Shown here one piece after another: positions 28,454 to 37,956 of a DNA stretch of 64,000 nt. How positions within the stretch are numbered: position 1 is the first letter of the stretch; each line of letters starts with the position of its first letter. The stretch comes from Enterovibrio coralii (GTDB lineage Bacteria; Pseudomonadota; Gammaproteobacteria; Enterobacterales; Vibrionaceae): contig NZ_LNTY01000058.1 of NCBI RefSeq assembly GCF_001559595.1, positions 124,001 through 188,000 on the forward strand, in the 5' to 3' direction. Position numbers and translations under genes: made by a program. The notes beneath the pieces are model-generated. The model did not search any database. It was not told the origin of the DNA and saw only the letters and a program-made list of their open reading frames with translations.

Positions 28454-28987
28454 ATGAAACATACCGTAGAAGTGATGATTTCAGAGCAGGAAGTCCAAGA
28501 GCGTATTAAGACCTTGGGTGCTGAAATCACTGAGCACTATAAAGGCTCCAATGACTTGGTCATGATTGGCTTGCTGCGTGGCTCTTTCGTATTTATGGCC
28601 GACTTGGCTCGTGCGATTGAACTGCCGCATTCGGTGGATTTCATGACAGCTTCTAGCTATGGCAATGCCATGGAGAGCAGCCGTGATGTTCGCATCCTGA
28701 AAGATCTGGATGATGACATCAAAGGTAAAGACGTATTGCTGGTTGAAGACATCATCGACACTGGCAACACGCTGGCGAAAGTGCGTGAGATCCTGTCTCT
28801 GCGTGAGCCAAACTCAATCCGTATTTGTACGCTGCTGGATAAACCTGAGCGTCGTGAAGTTGAAGTGCCAGTTGATTGGTATGGCTTCAAAATCCCGGAC
28901 GAGTTCGTTGTTGGCGTGGGCATCGACTACGCACAAAAATACCGCCACCTGCCTTACATCGGTAAAGTGGTGCCACTGGAAGGTTAA
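28454..28987 (+). CDS. hpt: Hypoxanthine phosphoribosyltransferase
   Basis: Purine salvage enzyme forming IMP (and less GMP) from the base and PRPP. The 177-residue product starts MKHTVEVMIS at 28454 (GAGG upstream) and has LLRGSFVFMADLAR, SYGNAMESS flexible loop, the PRPP-binding motif LLVEDIIDTGNT and the base-binding C-terminal DEFVVGVGIDYAQKYRHLPYIG. An upstream in-frame ATG at 28421 is not conserved. It is divergent from the HapR-type gene. Confidence 0.96.
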   Translation: MKHTVEVMISEQEVQERIKTLGAEITEHYKGSNDLVMIGLLRGSFVFMADLARAIELPHSVDFMTASSYGNAMESSRDVRILKDLDDDIKGKDVLLVEDIIDTGNTLAKVREILSLREPNSIRICTLLDKPERREVEVPVDWYGFKIPDEFVVGVGIDYAQKYRHLPYIGKVVPLEG

Positions 28988-29000
28988 TCTTCTGAGTGAA

Positions 29001-29031
29001 AAAAAAGCGACCTTGAAGGTCGCTTTTTTTG
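29001..29031. terminator. Bidirectional terminator between hpt and can
   Basis: AAAAAAGCGACCTT/AAGGTCGCTTTTTT stem with poly-T on each strand, between the convergent hpt and carbonic anhydrase genes. Confidence 0.92.
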
Positions 29032-29044
29032 TGTCTGTCTTCGA

Positions 29045-29695
29045 CTATTCGTGAGGCACCAATTCAGCCATTGCGGCTTCATAGCCTGCTTCCAAAGCCT
29101 GCGTACTGTTGGCGGTCATGCCGAGATCTTTTAGTACACCATCGCTGATGTCATAAAACCAACCGTGGATCTTAATATCCTGACCACGCTCCCATGCAGA
29201 ACGAAGAATGGTTGAGCTACCCAAGTTATAAACCTGTTCAGCGACGTTGATTTCACAAAGACGGTTGCCTTGCTCCTCAAGACTGAGAGAGCTCAAGTAA
29301 GGTTTGTGCTTGCGATAGAGGTCGCGAATATGAAGGAGCCAGTTGTTGATAAGACCCAGTTCTGGGTTTTCGATAGCAGCGTGAACGCCACCGCAGCGGT
29401 AATGACCACAAATGATGATGTGTTTTACCTGAAGAACATCAACGGCATATTGAACCACGGAGAGGCAATTAAGGTCGGTGTGGATCACCTGATTTGCCAC
29501 GTTGCGGTGTACGAAGAGCTCGCCTGAAATAAGGCCAGTCAGTCGCTCGGCGGGAACGCGACTATCGGCACAGCCAATCCACAAATACTCGGGATGCTGC
29601 GATTTTGCTAGCTCCGCAAAGTAGGCGGGATTGTCTTCCTTAATGGATTTAGACCACTTTTGATTATTCGCGAGTAGCTGTTTAATTTGTGCCAT
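29045..29695 (-). CDS. can: Beta-class carbonic anhydrase
   Basis: Interconverts CO2 and bicarbonate; essential in air in relatives because it supplies bicarbonate to carboxylases. The 216-residue protein has zinc ligands Cys and Asp in WIGCADSRVP, and His and Cys in IICGHYRCGG, with Asp-Arg dyad partners as in the E. coli enzyme. The start (MAQIKQLLANN) is the usual one. It is divergent, with about 205 bp between, from a SulP transporter, suggesting a functional link in bicarbonate supply. Confidence 0.96.
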   Translation of the reverse strand: MAQIKQLLANNQKWSKSIKEDNPAYFAELAKSQHPEYLWIGCADSRVPAERLTGLISGELFVHRNVANQVIHTDLNCLSVVQYAVDVLQVKHIIICGHYRCGGVHAAIENPELGLINNWLLHIRDLYRKHKPYLSSLSLEEQGNRLCEINVAEQVYNLGSSTILRSAWERGQDIKIHGWFYDISDGVLKDLGMTANSTQALEAGYEAAMAELVPHE

Positions 29696-29900
29696 AGCAC
29701 CTCCCCAAATCTAGCCGCGGGACAATATACACCACAAAAGATCATAATTAGATACAATTTAACACTTTCTACTCAGTATATTAGCTCATCCTACCAGCTA
29801 TAAGATTGGTATAACTGACCCTTAGTACCTTTCATTCTCGGTATAATGGCGACGAATTCCGGTAAAAATCGGAAAAGGAAGATATAAAAGGGAGTAGTTT

Positions 29901-31553
29901 GTGCAGTTTGAACGATTCAAACAATGGAGCCTTAAAGGGGATCTTTTTGGCGGTGTGACTACCGCAATCATCTCATTACCTCTCGCGCTCGCCTTTGGCG
30001 TGGCATCCGGTGCAGGAGCAGAAGCCGGATTATGGGGTGCCATTCTCGTTGGTTTGTTTGCTGCTTTATTTGGTGGCTCATCAACCCTGATTTCAGAGCC
30101 GACAGGCCCAATGACGGTCATCATGACCGCCGTTCTTACCTCCATGATGGCGCGTTACCCGGAAACGGGCATGGCAATGGGCTTCACCGTCGTCATGATG
30201 GCAGGTGCATTCCAAATCTTACTTGGTACGTTAAAGCTAGGTAAGTACGTCACCTTGATGCCATACAGTGTTATCTCAGGCTTTATGTCTGGGATAGGTG
30301 TCATCCTCATCTTGTTGCAACTAAGCCCGCTTCTGGGTCAACCCGCCCCTCCTGGCGGTGTATTGGGCACCTTACAAGCATTGCCAGAGACACTGGCAAA
30401 CATCAGCTTTAGAGAGCTGCTGCTTGGTGCGTTGACGCTAGGTATCCTGTTTTACTTCCCAAAAAAATATCGCAAATACGTCCCAGCGCAGTTGGTGGCC
30501 TTGGTGCTAGTGACTTTGCTGTCTGTGATTCTTTTCGATACCGAAAGCATTCGACGCATCGGCGAAATCCCAACGGGACTGCCATCGATTGTTTTCCCGA
30601 CATTTACGCCAGAGCTCTTCTCAACCATGCTTGTCGATGCGCTGGTGCTGGGCACACTGGGTTGTATTGATACCTTGTTGACCGCCGTCATCGCTGACTC
30701 CCTTCGTCGTGAAGAGCATAACTCGGACAAAGAGTTACGCGGTCAAGGTATTGCCAACATGATTTCAGGCCTGTTTGGTGCGCTGCCAGGGGCGGGGGCC
30801 ACCATGGGGACTGTAGTCAACATTCAAGTTGGAGCGCGTTCGCCAGTGGCGGGTATCGTTCGCGCGCTTATCCTTGCAATCGTGGTGCTGGTGGCGGGCT
30901 TTTTGACCGAACCTATCCCGATGGCCGTATTGGCGGGTATTGCGCTTTATGTGGGTATCAACATTCTGGACTGGAGTTTCCTTCAGCGCGCCCACAAGGT
31001 CAGCCTTCACCAGACCGCCATTATGTATGGTGTGATGACACTGACGGTTTTCGTGGACCTTATTGTTGCCGTCGGCCTTGGGGTGTTCATTTCCAACATT
31101 GTTATCATCGAACGTCTCAGCCGCGAACAAGCGAAGCAGGTTAAAGCCATCAGTGATGCCTATGACGATGATGTGCCTTTGACGGAAGAAGAGCGCGAAT
31201 TACTGGACAGCTCTGAAGGAAAGGTATTGTTTTTCTACCTGTCAGGCCCGATGATCTTCAGCGTATCGAAAGCTATCGCGCGTCAGCACACGCGCATTGG
31301 CGACTACCGCGTTATGATTCTCGACTTAAGTGACGTTCCTCTGATTGATATGACAGTGGGACTGGCACTGGAGAACGCCATTGCTGATGCCAGAGATTCA
31401 AACTGTACCGTGTTCCTGTTGAGCCCTCATCAACAGACACAAGAGCAGTTGGACCGCCTCCATGTGGGCGATTGGATTAGCGAGGCGCACATGTTTGATT
31501 CTCGTCATGACGCACTTTATGCCGCGAAGCGGTTGACGGAAGTGATGCCTTAA
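29901..31553 (+). CDS. SulP-family anion transporter with STAS domain (BicA-like)
   Basis: Inner-membrane anion transporter of 550 residues: about 12-14 hydrophobic segments from residue 14 to about 405, including the SulP signature around LISEPTGPMTVIMTAVL and ALPGAGATMGTVVNIQVGA, then a cytoplasmic STAS domain (about 435-545, with VMILDLSDVPLIDMTVGLAL). The starting codon is GTG 29901 with GGGAG 6 nt upstream. The proline-rich, compact form and the divergent carbonic anhydrase favour bicarbonate over sulfate, but substrate cannot be read from the sequence. Confidence 0.88.
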   Translation: MQFERFKQWSLKGDLFGGVTTAIISLPLALAFGVASGAGAEAGLWGAILVGLFAALFGGSSTLISEPTGPMTVIMTAVLTSMMARYPETGMAMGFTVVMMAGAFQILLGTLKLGKYVTLMPYSVISGFMSGIGVILILLQLSPLLGQPAPPGGVLGTLQALPETLANISFRELLLGALTLGILFYFPKKYRKYVPAQLVALVLVTLLSVILFDTESIRRIGEIPTGLPSIVFPTFTPELFSTMLVDALVLGTLGCIDTLLTAVIADSLRREEHNSDKELRGQGIANMISGLFGALPGAGATMGTVVNIQVGARSPVAGIVRALILAIVVLVAGFLTEPIPMAVLAGIALYVGINILDWSFLQRAHKVSLHQTAIMYGVMTLTVFVDLIVAVGLGVFISNIVIIERLSREQAKQVKAISDAYDDDVPLTEEERELLDSSEGKVLFFYLSGPMIFSVSKAIARQHTRIGDYRVMILDLSDVPLIDMTVGLALENAIADARDSNCTVFLLSPHQQTQEQLDRLHVGDWISEAHMFDSRHDALYAAKRLTEVMP

Positions 31554-31569
31554 AACAACAGCGAGACTT

Positions 31570-32492
31570 ATGAAAGCAATCGAAATTGACAATCTGGTCA
31601 AGGTGTATGGCAAAGATGTCAAAGCACTGAAAGGTGTGTCGCTATCGGTTCAGCAGGGCGATTTTTATGCCCTGCTTGGCCCGAATGGTGCCGGTAAATC
31701 CACCACCATCGGTATCATCAGCTCTTTGGTCAACAAGACCTCAGGCTCGGTGAAAATCTTTGCTATGACATCGACACCCACTTGGTCGATGCAAAACGCC
31801 AACTTGGTTTGGTGCCGCAGGAATTCAACTTCAACCAGTACGAGAAGGTTGAGCAAATCGTGGTAAACCAAGCGGGTTACTACGGTGTTGAACGCGCTGA
31901 AGCCAAAGTACGCGCCAAGAAATACCTGACCATGCTTGACCTTTGGGAAAAGCGAGATGAGCCAGCACGCGCGCTCTCAGGCGGTATGAAGCGCCGTTTG
32001 ATGATTGCCCGCGCACTGATGCACGAGCCTAAGCTACTTATCCTCGATGAGCCAACGGCAGGTGTGGATATCGAGCTTCGCCGCTCAATGTGGTCTTTCC
32101 TTCGCGAAATCAATCAGCAAGGGATCACCATTATTCTGACCACACACTACCTTGAAGAAGCGGAAATGCTGTGCCGTAACATCGGTATCATCAACCGTGG
32201 TGAGCTTATCGAGAACACCTCGATGAAAGCTTTGCTGCAAAAGCTCGATGTGGAAACCTTTGTCCTTGACTTGGCCCCTAACAGCAAAGTCAGTGCGCTG
32301 GATGGAGTGACGTGGCAGCAAGTGGATGACCACACACTAGAGGTGGAAGTGCATAAATCAGTAGGGCTTAACACGGTATTCAGCCAGCTGTCTGAGCAAA
32401 ACATTCAGGTGTTGTCGATGCGTAACAAAGCCAACCGTCTTGAAGAGCTGTTCGTGACCTTGGTGCGTGAAAACGCGGAGGTGGTTGTATGA
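31570..32492 (+). CDS. yadG: ABC transporter ATP-binding protein (YadG-like), one apparent frameshift
   Basis: ATPase subunit of an ABC-2 type exporter. Walker A LLGPNGAGKSTTIG is in the first frame; the rest (LVPQEFNFNQYEKVEQ, signature ALSGGMKRRLMIARAL, Walker B LLILDEPTAGVD, LTTHYLEEAE) is in another. A missing G near 31762 (TTTGCTATGAC, expected TTTGGCTATGAC) restores KIFGYDIDTHLVDAKRQLG and a 307-residue protein, the length of E. coli YadG. The stop overlaps the permease start (ATGA). Substrate is unknown in the family. Confidence 0.9.
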
Positions 32493-33258
32493 ACAAACTC
32501 TATTGGGTCGCTTTTAAAAGCCTGCTGATCAAAGAGATCTCGCGCTTTGCTCGTATTTGGGTGCAAACCTTGGTGCCGCCAGCTATCACCATGACCTTGT
32601 ATTTCATCATCTTCGGTAACCTGATAGGCAGCCGAATCGGTGAGATGGGCGGTTTCAGTTACATGGCCTACATCGTGCCGGGTCTTATCATGATGTCGGT
32701 GATCACCAATTCCTACTCGAATGTGGCGTCGTCCTTTTTCAGTGCCAAGATGCAGCGCAACATTGAAGAGCTGATGGTGGCACCTGTGCCGAATTACATC
32801 ATCATTGCGGGCTATATTGGTGGTGGCGTGAGCGTGGTTTGGCAGTCGGTACGCTGGTTACGGGTGTGTCTTTGTTCTTCGTCGACCTGCACATTGCCCA
32901 CTTGGGCGTGATTGTGGCGACCGTGTTCTTAACCTCGGTTTTGTTTTCGCTGGGTGGCCTCATCAATGCCGTGTATGCGCGCACGTTTGATGACATCAGC
33001 ATCATTCCAACCTTCGTGCTAACGCCGTTAACCTATCTTGGTGGCGTGTTTTACTCACTCTCACTGCTGCCAGAGTTTTGGCAGGGCGTGTCTAAACTGA
33101 ACCCGATTGTGTATATGGTGAATGCCTTCCGTTACGGCTTCCTTGGCGTGTCTGACGTAAGCATTGTGACATCCTTTTGTGTGCTGATTGCGTTTATCGC
33201 CGCGCTGTACACTGTGGCTTGGTACCTCATCTCTCGCGGGATTGGATTGCGCAGCTAA
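32489..33258 (+). CDS. yadH: ABC-2 type transporter permease (YadH-like), one apparent frameshift
   Basis: Membrane partner of the upstream ATPase, about 256 residues when repaired. The first frame runs to YIGGGVS; the second picks up at RGLAVGTLVTGVSLFFVDLHIAH. A missing C near 32833 (AGCGTGG, expected AGCCGTGG) explains the break. Six hydrophobic segments and the ABC-2 motif NPIVYMVNAFRYGFLG are visible. Two adjacent genes of one operon each need one base restored, which argues for sequence error. Confidence 0.9.
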
Positions 33259-33282
33259 TCGGTTAAGACAAAATAGAGCGAT

Positions 33283-33312
33283 AAAAAAAACCGCCTTTCG
33301 GCGGTTTTTTTA
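33283..33312. terminator. Bidirectional terminator between yadH and panC
   Basis: AAAAACCGCC-TTTC-GGCGGTTTTT with poly-T on both strands. The panC stop codon lies inside its tail (33310-33312). Confidence 0.92.
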
Positions 33313-34206
33313 TTCTTCCTCTTCTTCCTCTTCCTCACTGGATGAGGGAGTAGGTGGTGTGATATCCACCGTGAGGTTGTCAATCAAACGCACCTGCCCA
33401 AGGAAGGCAGCGGCGAGCACAACGGCTTTCGTTGTTTGCTCTGTGATTGGCTGAAGCGTCAGTGCATCGCGGATAAAGATTTCATCCGGCTCAAGGCCTG
33501 CAGCACGCAGTTGGTCGTTACCGTCCAGTACCAGTTCGCTGTAGTCAGTACGACCACCGCGCATTTGACTGCTGATCCAACGCAGTGTTTTAGACAGCAC
33601 TGGCGCGCGTTGACGCTCGTCGACCGTCAAGCGGGTATTGCGGCTGCTCATGGCGAGGCCATCCATTTCACGAACGGTTGCCACAGGCATGATGTCAATC
33701 GGCAGACAAAGGTCTGCAACCAGCTTGTTGATCACCGCCAGTTGTTGGAAGTCTTTTTCGCCAAAGCACGCGACATCAGGCTGAACCATGTTGAACAGCT
33801 TACTGACCACGGTCGCGACACCTTTGAAGTGACCCGGACGTGAGCTGCCTTCAAGGATGGTAGACAAGCCAGGTACGTCCACAAATGTGTGCTGGTCCAT
33901 ACCGTTTGGATACATCACTTCAACGCTTGGCGTGAAGACAATCTCAACGCCTTCTGCGTTAAGTTTGCTTAGATCTTCATCCATCGTGCGTGGATAAGAA
34001 GCGAGATCGTCCGCTTTTTCAAACTGCATTGGGTTCACGAAAATGCTCACGACAACCACATCAGCGGCTTCACGAGCTTTGCGAACCAAGGTCAAATGAC
34101 CATCGTGTAAGTGTCCCATGGTAGGGACAAAAGCAATACGCTGCCCTTCTCGACGCCATTGAAGGATCTGTTCACGGAGTGGGGCAATATCAGCGATCAC
34201 TTGCAT
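33310..34206 (-). CDS. panC: Pantothenate synthetase with acidic C-terminal tail
   Basis: ATP-dependent condensation of pantoate with beta-alanine, giving pantothenate for CoA. The 298-residue enzyme has the HIGH-like FVPTMGHLHDGHLTLV, VVVSIFVNPMQF, CFGEKDFQQL and KMS-like MSSRNTRL. The family usually ends near VRLIDNL (about residue 280). Here about 16 extra residues follow: a Pro/Ser stretch and then eight Glu residues encoded by GAA/GAG codons, with the stop inside the terminator hairpin. The tail may be real or a frame extension; it does not touch catalytic parts. panB is 14 bp upstream. Confidence 0.95.
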   Translation of the reverse strand: MQVIADIAPLREQILQWRREGQRIAFVPTMGHLHDGHLTLVRKAREAADVVVVSIFVNPMQFEKADDLASYPRTMDEDLSKLNAEGVEIVFTPSVEVMYPNGMDQHTFVDVPGLSTILEGSSRPGHFKGVATVVSKLFNMVQPDVACFGEKDFQQLAVINKLVADLCLPIDIMPVATVREMDGLAMSSRNTRLTVDERQRAPVLSKTLRWISSQMRGGRTDYSELVLDGNDQLRAAGLEPDEIFIRDALTLQPITEQTTKAVVLAAAFLGQVRLIDNLTVDITPPTPSSSEEEEEEEE

Positions 34207-34220
34207 ATCTTCAGCATTCC

Positions 34221-35015
34221 TTAATTAAACGTCTGCTCTGGGCCAGGAAACTCGCCAGTTGCAACTTCGTCGATATAGCGAGAAACAGCCAGGCGCATGT
34301 CGCCGGTTTCTGCCAGGTAGTTCTTTGAAAAGCGTGGAATGTAGTTGGCGGAAATCCCGAACATGTCGTGCATGACCAGAATTTGCCCGTCAGTGGCATT
34401 ACCCGCACCAATACCAATAACAGGTACGCGTACTGCGTCTGTAATTCTGGCTGCCAGTGCTTTAGGAACACATTCTAACAAGATGATTTGCGCGCCAGCT
34501 TTTTCTAATGCAAGCGCATCTTGCACCATCTGCTCGGCTTTTTCTTCTTCGCGGCCCTGAATTTTGAATCCACCGAAAATATTTATCGACTGGGGTGTCA
34601 GGCCCAAATGCGCACACACAGGTACTGCACGTTGAGTCAGCTTGGTCACTGTCTCGGCGAGCCATGCTCCACCTTCAAGTTTGACCATATTGGCACCCGC
34701 TTTCATCAAGATTGCGGCGTTCTCACAGGCTTGTTCAGGGGTAGCGAACGACATGAATGGCATGTCTGCCATCAGCAGACAGTTTGGACTGCCCGCACGT
34801 ACGCTGCGCGTGTGGTAGGCGATTTCTTCAACCGAGACAGAGAGCGTGTCGCTCTTGCCTTGAAGCACCATACCGAGGGAATCACCGACCAAAAGAAGCG
34901 GCATTTCCTGTTCTTCGAAGAGTTGGGCAAAACTGGCATCATAAGCAGTTGCCGAGGCAAATTTACGTCCTTCTTGCTTCCATGCCATTAAGGTATTAAT
35001 CGTAATTTTTTTCAT
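34221..35015 (-). CDS. panB: 3-methyl-2-oxobutanoate hydroxymethyltransferase
   Basis: First committed step of pantothenate synthesis: transfers a hydroxymethyl group from methylene-THF to ketoisovalerate. The 264-residue TIM-barrel has ATAYDASFAQLFEE, LLVGDSLGMVLQG with the metal-binding Asp, LMADMPFMS, MVKLEGG, AHLGLTPQSI and VIGIGAGNATDGQILV. The start at 35015 (MKKITINTL) has GGGAGA 5 nt upstream; the longer frame to 35066 is unlikely. It is followed by panC and preceded by folK. Confidence 0.96.
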   Translation of the reverse strand: MKKITINTLMAWKQEGRKFASATAYDASFAQLFEEQEMPLLLVGDSLGMVLQGKSDTLSVSVEEIAYHTRSVRAGSPNCLLMADMPFMSFATPEQACENAAILMKAGANMVKLEGGAWLAETVTKLTQRAVPVCAHLGLTPQSINIFGGFKIQGREEEKAEQMVQDALALEKAGAQIILLECVPKALAARITDAVRVPVIGIGAGNATDGQILVMHDMFGISANYIPRFSKNYLAETGDMRLAVSRYIDEVATGEFPGPEQTFN

Positions 35016-35065
35016 CTTGTCTCCCAAACCCTGCTTGCTTCGTAGTTCTAACCTTGGCTGTTGCA

Positions 35066-35548
35066 CTAGGCGATCGCGGTTAAACCGTTTTTATCCGTTA
35101 CGGCAACCAGTTCAGCCACAGTGCTGCCATCAGGCAAGTGCAAGTCAGGGGCGATTTCGGCGAGAGGGTAAAGCACGAATTCACGTACTTTCATCCCGTA
35201 GTGCGGAACGGTTAACCGTTCGCTTTCCAGTTGGAAATCTCCAAAGAGGAGAATATCCAAATCCAGGGTTCTTGGGCCCCAGCGCTCATCTTTGCGCTCC
35301 CGTCCAAACTCAAGCTCGATACGCTGAGTTTGGTCTAGAAGATCTAACGGATTCAACGCAGTGTCAATGGCGGCAACCGCATTGACATAGTCTGGTTGGT
35401 CCGCAGGGCCCATCGGCTTACTGCTGTATAACGACGAGCAACTGATAAAGGTGGAGTCCGGTAGGCGTTTTAATGCGTCGATGGCATTGGTCGCTTTTTC
35501 TACCGGATTCCCCAAGTTACTGCCGATTGCAATGTAAGCGCGGATCAT
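35066..35548 (-). CDS. folK: HPPK, 6-hydroxymethyl-7,8-dihydropterin pyrophosphokinase
   Basis: Folate pathway kinase that pyrophosphorylates hydroxymethyl-dihydropterin. The 160-residue protein begins MIRAYIAIGSNLG and has SSLYSSKPMGP, DQPDYVNAVAAIDT and the HPPK signature RWGPRTLDLDILLFG. The start ATG at 35548 overlaps the pcnB stop (ATGA), so the two are translationally coupled, as in many gammaproteobacteria. Confidence 0.96.
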   Translation of the reverse strand: MIRAYIAIGSNLGNPVEKATNAIDALKRLPDSTFISCSSLYSSKPMGPADQPDYVNAVAAIDTALNPLDLLDQTQRIELEFGRERKDERWGPRTLDLDILLFGDFQLESERLTVPHYGMKVREFVLYPLAEIAPDLHLPDGSTVAELVAVTDKNGLTAIA

Positions 35549-36939
35549 GATTCTTGTTTCGGCTGCGGCTTCTTGCGGCGAGGTTTGCTCTTGCGGCGGC
35601 GCACTTTCTTGTTGTTGCTGGCCTTGTTCAGAACCTGCACCATATTGTGTCGTGCATCGCGCTCGGCTTTTTGGAAGGAATCCCACCACTTCGCCAGTTC
35701 TTTCAACTGACCACCTTCAACCTGACCACGCATTTCTAGGAAATCGAACGCGGCGCGGAATTTAGGCTGCTCCAGCAGTTTGTATGCGCGGTTACCCGAA
35801 CGACGGCTCAGACGCAGTTGCAGTTGCCAAATATCGCGGATCATTGCGGTGAAGCGACGCGGGATAGCGATCGATTTCACTTGCTCGTCCAGAATATCGT
35901 TAGCCGCTACCATGAAGGCATCGTAGTAGCTCAGACCACTTTCAAACGCGATTTCTTCAGCGCGTGTTTCCAGTGGGTACCACAGCATTGCTGCATACAT
36001 AAAGGCTGGGTTGATGCGTTGGTCGTTGGCAACACGCTCATCGGTGGAGCGCAGAACCAGCTCAAGCATCTGCTCACACTTGCTGTTGCGATCTTCAGTG
36101 AAGTGTTCTTCGAGGATCGGGAACAGCGGTGCAAACAGGTTGTAGTCTCGCAGCATCTGGTAGGTCGCCAGACCATCACCAGATTGCAGCAGTTTCAGGC
36201 TTTCTTCAAAAAGACGTGCTGCCGGAATATCACGAAGCAAGTGTGCCAAGCCCGGAATCGGGGCAGCGGTTGCTTCATTGATTCTCATGTCGAGTTTCGC
36301 GGCAAAGCGAACGGCGCGCAGCATACGCACTGGGTCTTCACGGTAACGGGTTTCAGGATCGCCAATCAGACGGATCACGCCGTTTTCCAGATCCTCCATG
36401 CCGCCAGCATAGTCACGTACAGAGAAGTCATCGATGTTGTAGTAAAGCGCGTTAACGGTGAAGTCACGACGCTCAGCATCTTCATCAATGGTGCCGTATA
36501 CATTGTCGCGCAGCAGCATGCCGTCATTTGACTGACTGGCAAACTTCGCGCCTTTCTCACCACCGTGGTGACCACGGAAGGTCGCAACTTCAATCACGTC
36601 ACGGCCGAATAGGATGTGTGCCAGACGGAAACGGCGGCCAACCAGGCGGCAGTTTCTAAACAATTTACGCACATCTTCCGGCGTCGCATTGGTTGCGATA
36701 TCGAAATCTTTTGGCTGTTTATTAAGCAGCAAATCACGCACACCACCACCAACGAGGTATGCTTCGTAGCCAGCCTTATTCAGGCGATAGAGCACTTTCA
36801 GCGCATTTTCGCTGATATCTTTTCTTGATATACCGTGCTCTTGGCGAGGGATAACTTCTAGCTTCAGGTCATTGATGTCGCGTGTTTTATTGTCGCGATT
36901 CAATACCTTACGGCAAAAGCTGGTAACTCGATTAAAGAT
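35545..36939 (-). CDS. pcnB: Poly(A) polymerase I, predicted to start at an ATC codon
   Basis: Adds 3' poly(A) tails that promote RNA decay. Class II nucleotidyltransferase: YLVGGGVRDLLLNKQPKDFDIATNA with the catalytic DxD, the RRFRLAHILFG block, RRDFTVNALYY, RMLRAVRFAAKL, and a very basic C-terminus. Extending upstream of the first conventional start (TTG, 36903) gives the homologous sequence IFNRVTSFCRKVLNRD, matching the MFTRVANFCRKVL start of the E. coli enzyme. The first codon of this extension is ATC at 36937-36939, 6 nt after GAGG on the minus strand, and an in-frame stop lies just upstream. E. coli pcnB is known to use an inefficient AUU start. Length from ATC is 464 residues. Confidence 0.92.
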   Translation of the reverse strand: MFNRVTSFCRKVLNRDNKTRDINDLKLEVIPRQEHGISRKDISENALKVLYRLNKAGYEAYLVGGGVRDLLLNKQPKDFDIATNATPEDVRKLFRNCRLVGRRFRLAHILFGRDVIEVATFRGHHGGEKGAKFASQSNDGMLLRDNVYGTIDEDAERRDFTVNALYYNIDDFSVRDYAGGMEDLENGVIRLIGDPETRYREDPVRMLRAVRFAAKLDMRINEATAAPIPGLAHLLRDIPAARLFEESLKLLQSGDGLATYQMLRDYNLFAPLFPILEEHFTEDRNSKCEQMLELVLRSTDERVANDQRINPAFMYAAMLWYPLETRAEEIAFESGLSYYDAFMVAANDILDEQVKSIAIPRRFTAMIRDIWQLQLRLSRRSGNRAYKLLEQPKFRAAFDFLEMRGQVEGGQLKELAKWWDSFQKAERDARHNMVQVLNKASNNKKVRRRKSKPRRKKPQPKQES

Positions 36940-37007
36940 AACTCACCTCGTATCTGACAGGTCGGGCCATAAAAAAGACGGCATATGATATATCACGCAG
37001 CGTCCTT

Positions 37008-37879
37008 TTAGAAAGCGGTTATAACTTCCGTCTCTGAGGGCAGCTTGCTGCATTGCCAGTTTTCAACGCCCCAAGCGAGCAATGTTTCTACTGGCGCGCC
37101 CTGCATTTCTTTCGGCACTGGGTGGCCTAAAAACGCCAGTGCAGCCTCCAAAGCGGGGCCCGGATTATTGTTATCAATGGCGGGCGCATGGTTTTGCTTA
37201 GAAAGCTTATTACCGTCAGCGTTGAGCGCAAGTGGCAAATGCAAATAACTCACCGGTGCCTGACCCAGCTTCTCGTACAAAGAAACCTGTCTGCCGGTGG
37301 GTTCAATCAAATCTGCACCACGAACAACCTGAGTAACACCCTGATAGATATCATCTAACACGACCGCAAGGTTGTAGCGAACAGGCCATCCCTGCGTTTA
37401 ATGATGAAGTCTTCACTGGCCATTGGTAGGTCTAATTTTATCAGGCCGTGTTTAATATCGGTAAATTCTACGATCGGATTGTCAATTTTGACACGTACGG
37501 CGGAGCCTTCGCTGTCGAGTTGACGATGACGACAGGTGCCAGGGTAAAAGCCACCAGCGTCTTTAATTTGGCGGCGCGTGCACTGGCAATAGTAAGCTTC
37601 ACCTTGCTCTAGCCAAGCTTCTATTTGCGCTTGATAGGCATCGTGACGCGTATGTTGATAGAGGACACCACCATCCCAATGCAGGCTGTAAGCCTCAAGC
37701 GTGCGTAGAATTGCATCGGCGGATCCTGCCACTTCACGCGGTGGATCGATGTCTTCGATACGTACCAACCATGTCCCTTTGTTTGCCCGTGCTTGCAGAT
37801 AGCTACCAAGCGCAGCAACCAAAGACCCGAAATGCAATGGGCCCGAAGGGGAAGGGGCAAAACGTCCGACGTATTGCAT
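37008..37879 (-). CDS. gluQ: Glutamyl-Q tRNA(Asp) synthetase, one apparent frameshift
   Basis: Paralogue of glutamyl-tRNA synthetase that attaches glutamate to queuosine at position 34 of tRNA-Asp. The first frame includes GRFAPSPSGPLHFGSL (HIGH-like), VRIEDIDPPRE and the zinc cysteines CQC...C; it stops after DGLFATTLRSC. The rest (LDDIYQGVTQVVRGADL, and KLSKQ as KMSKS-like) is in another frame. A missing base near 37376 (minus TTCGCTACAAC, expected TTCGCNTACAAC) restores DGLFAYNLAVVLDDIYQG and about 290 residues. It lies between dksA and pcnB as usual in gammaproteobacteria. Confidence 0.92.
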
Positions 37880-37903
37880 GTATTTCTTGCCTGTTTAAAA
37901 AGG

Positions 37904-37929
37904 AAAAAGGGAGCGTATGCTCCCTTTTT
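37904..37929 (-). terminator. Terminator of dksA
   Basis: Stem AAAAAGGGAGC/GCTCCCTTTTT with a 4-nt loop in the dksA-gluQ spacer; on the minus strand a T-run follows. It probably lowers read-through into gluQ. Confidence 0.8.
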
Positions 37930-37956
37930 GCCATGAATCTCGATAAAGCGGAAGGC

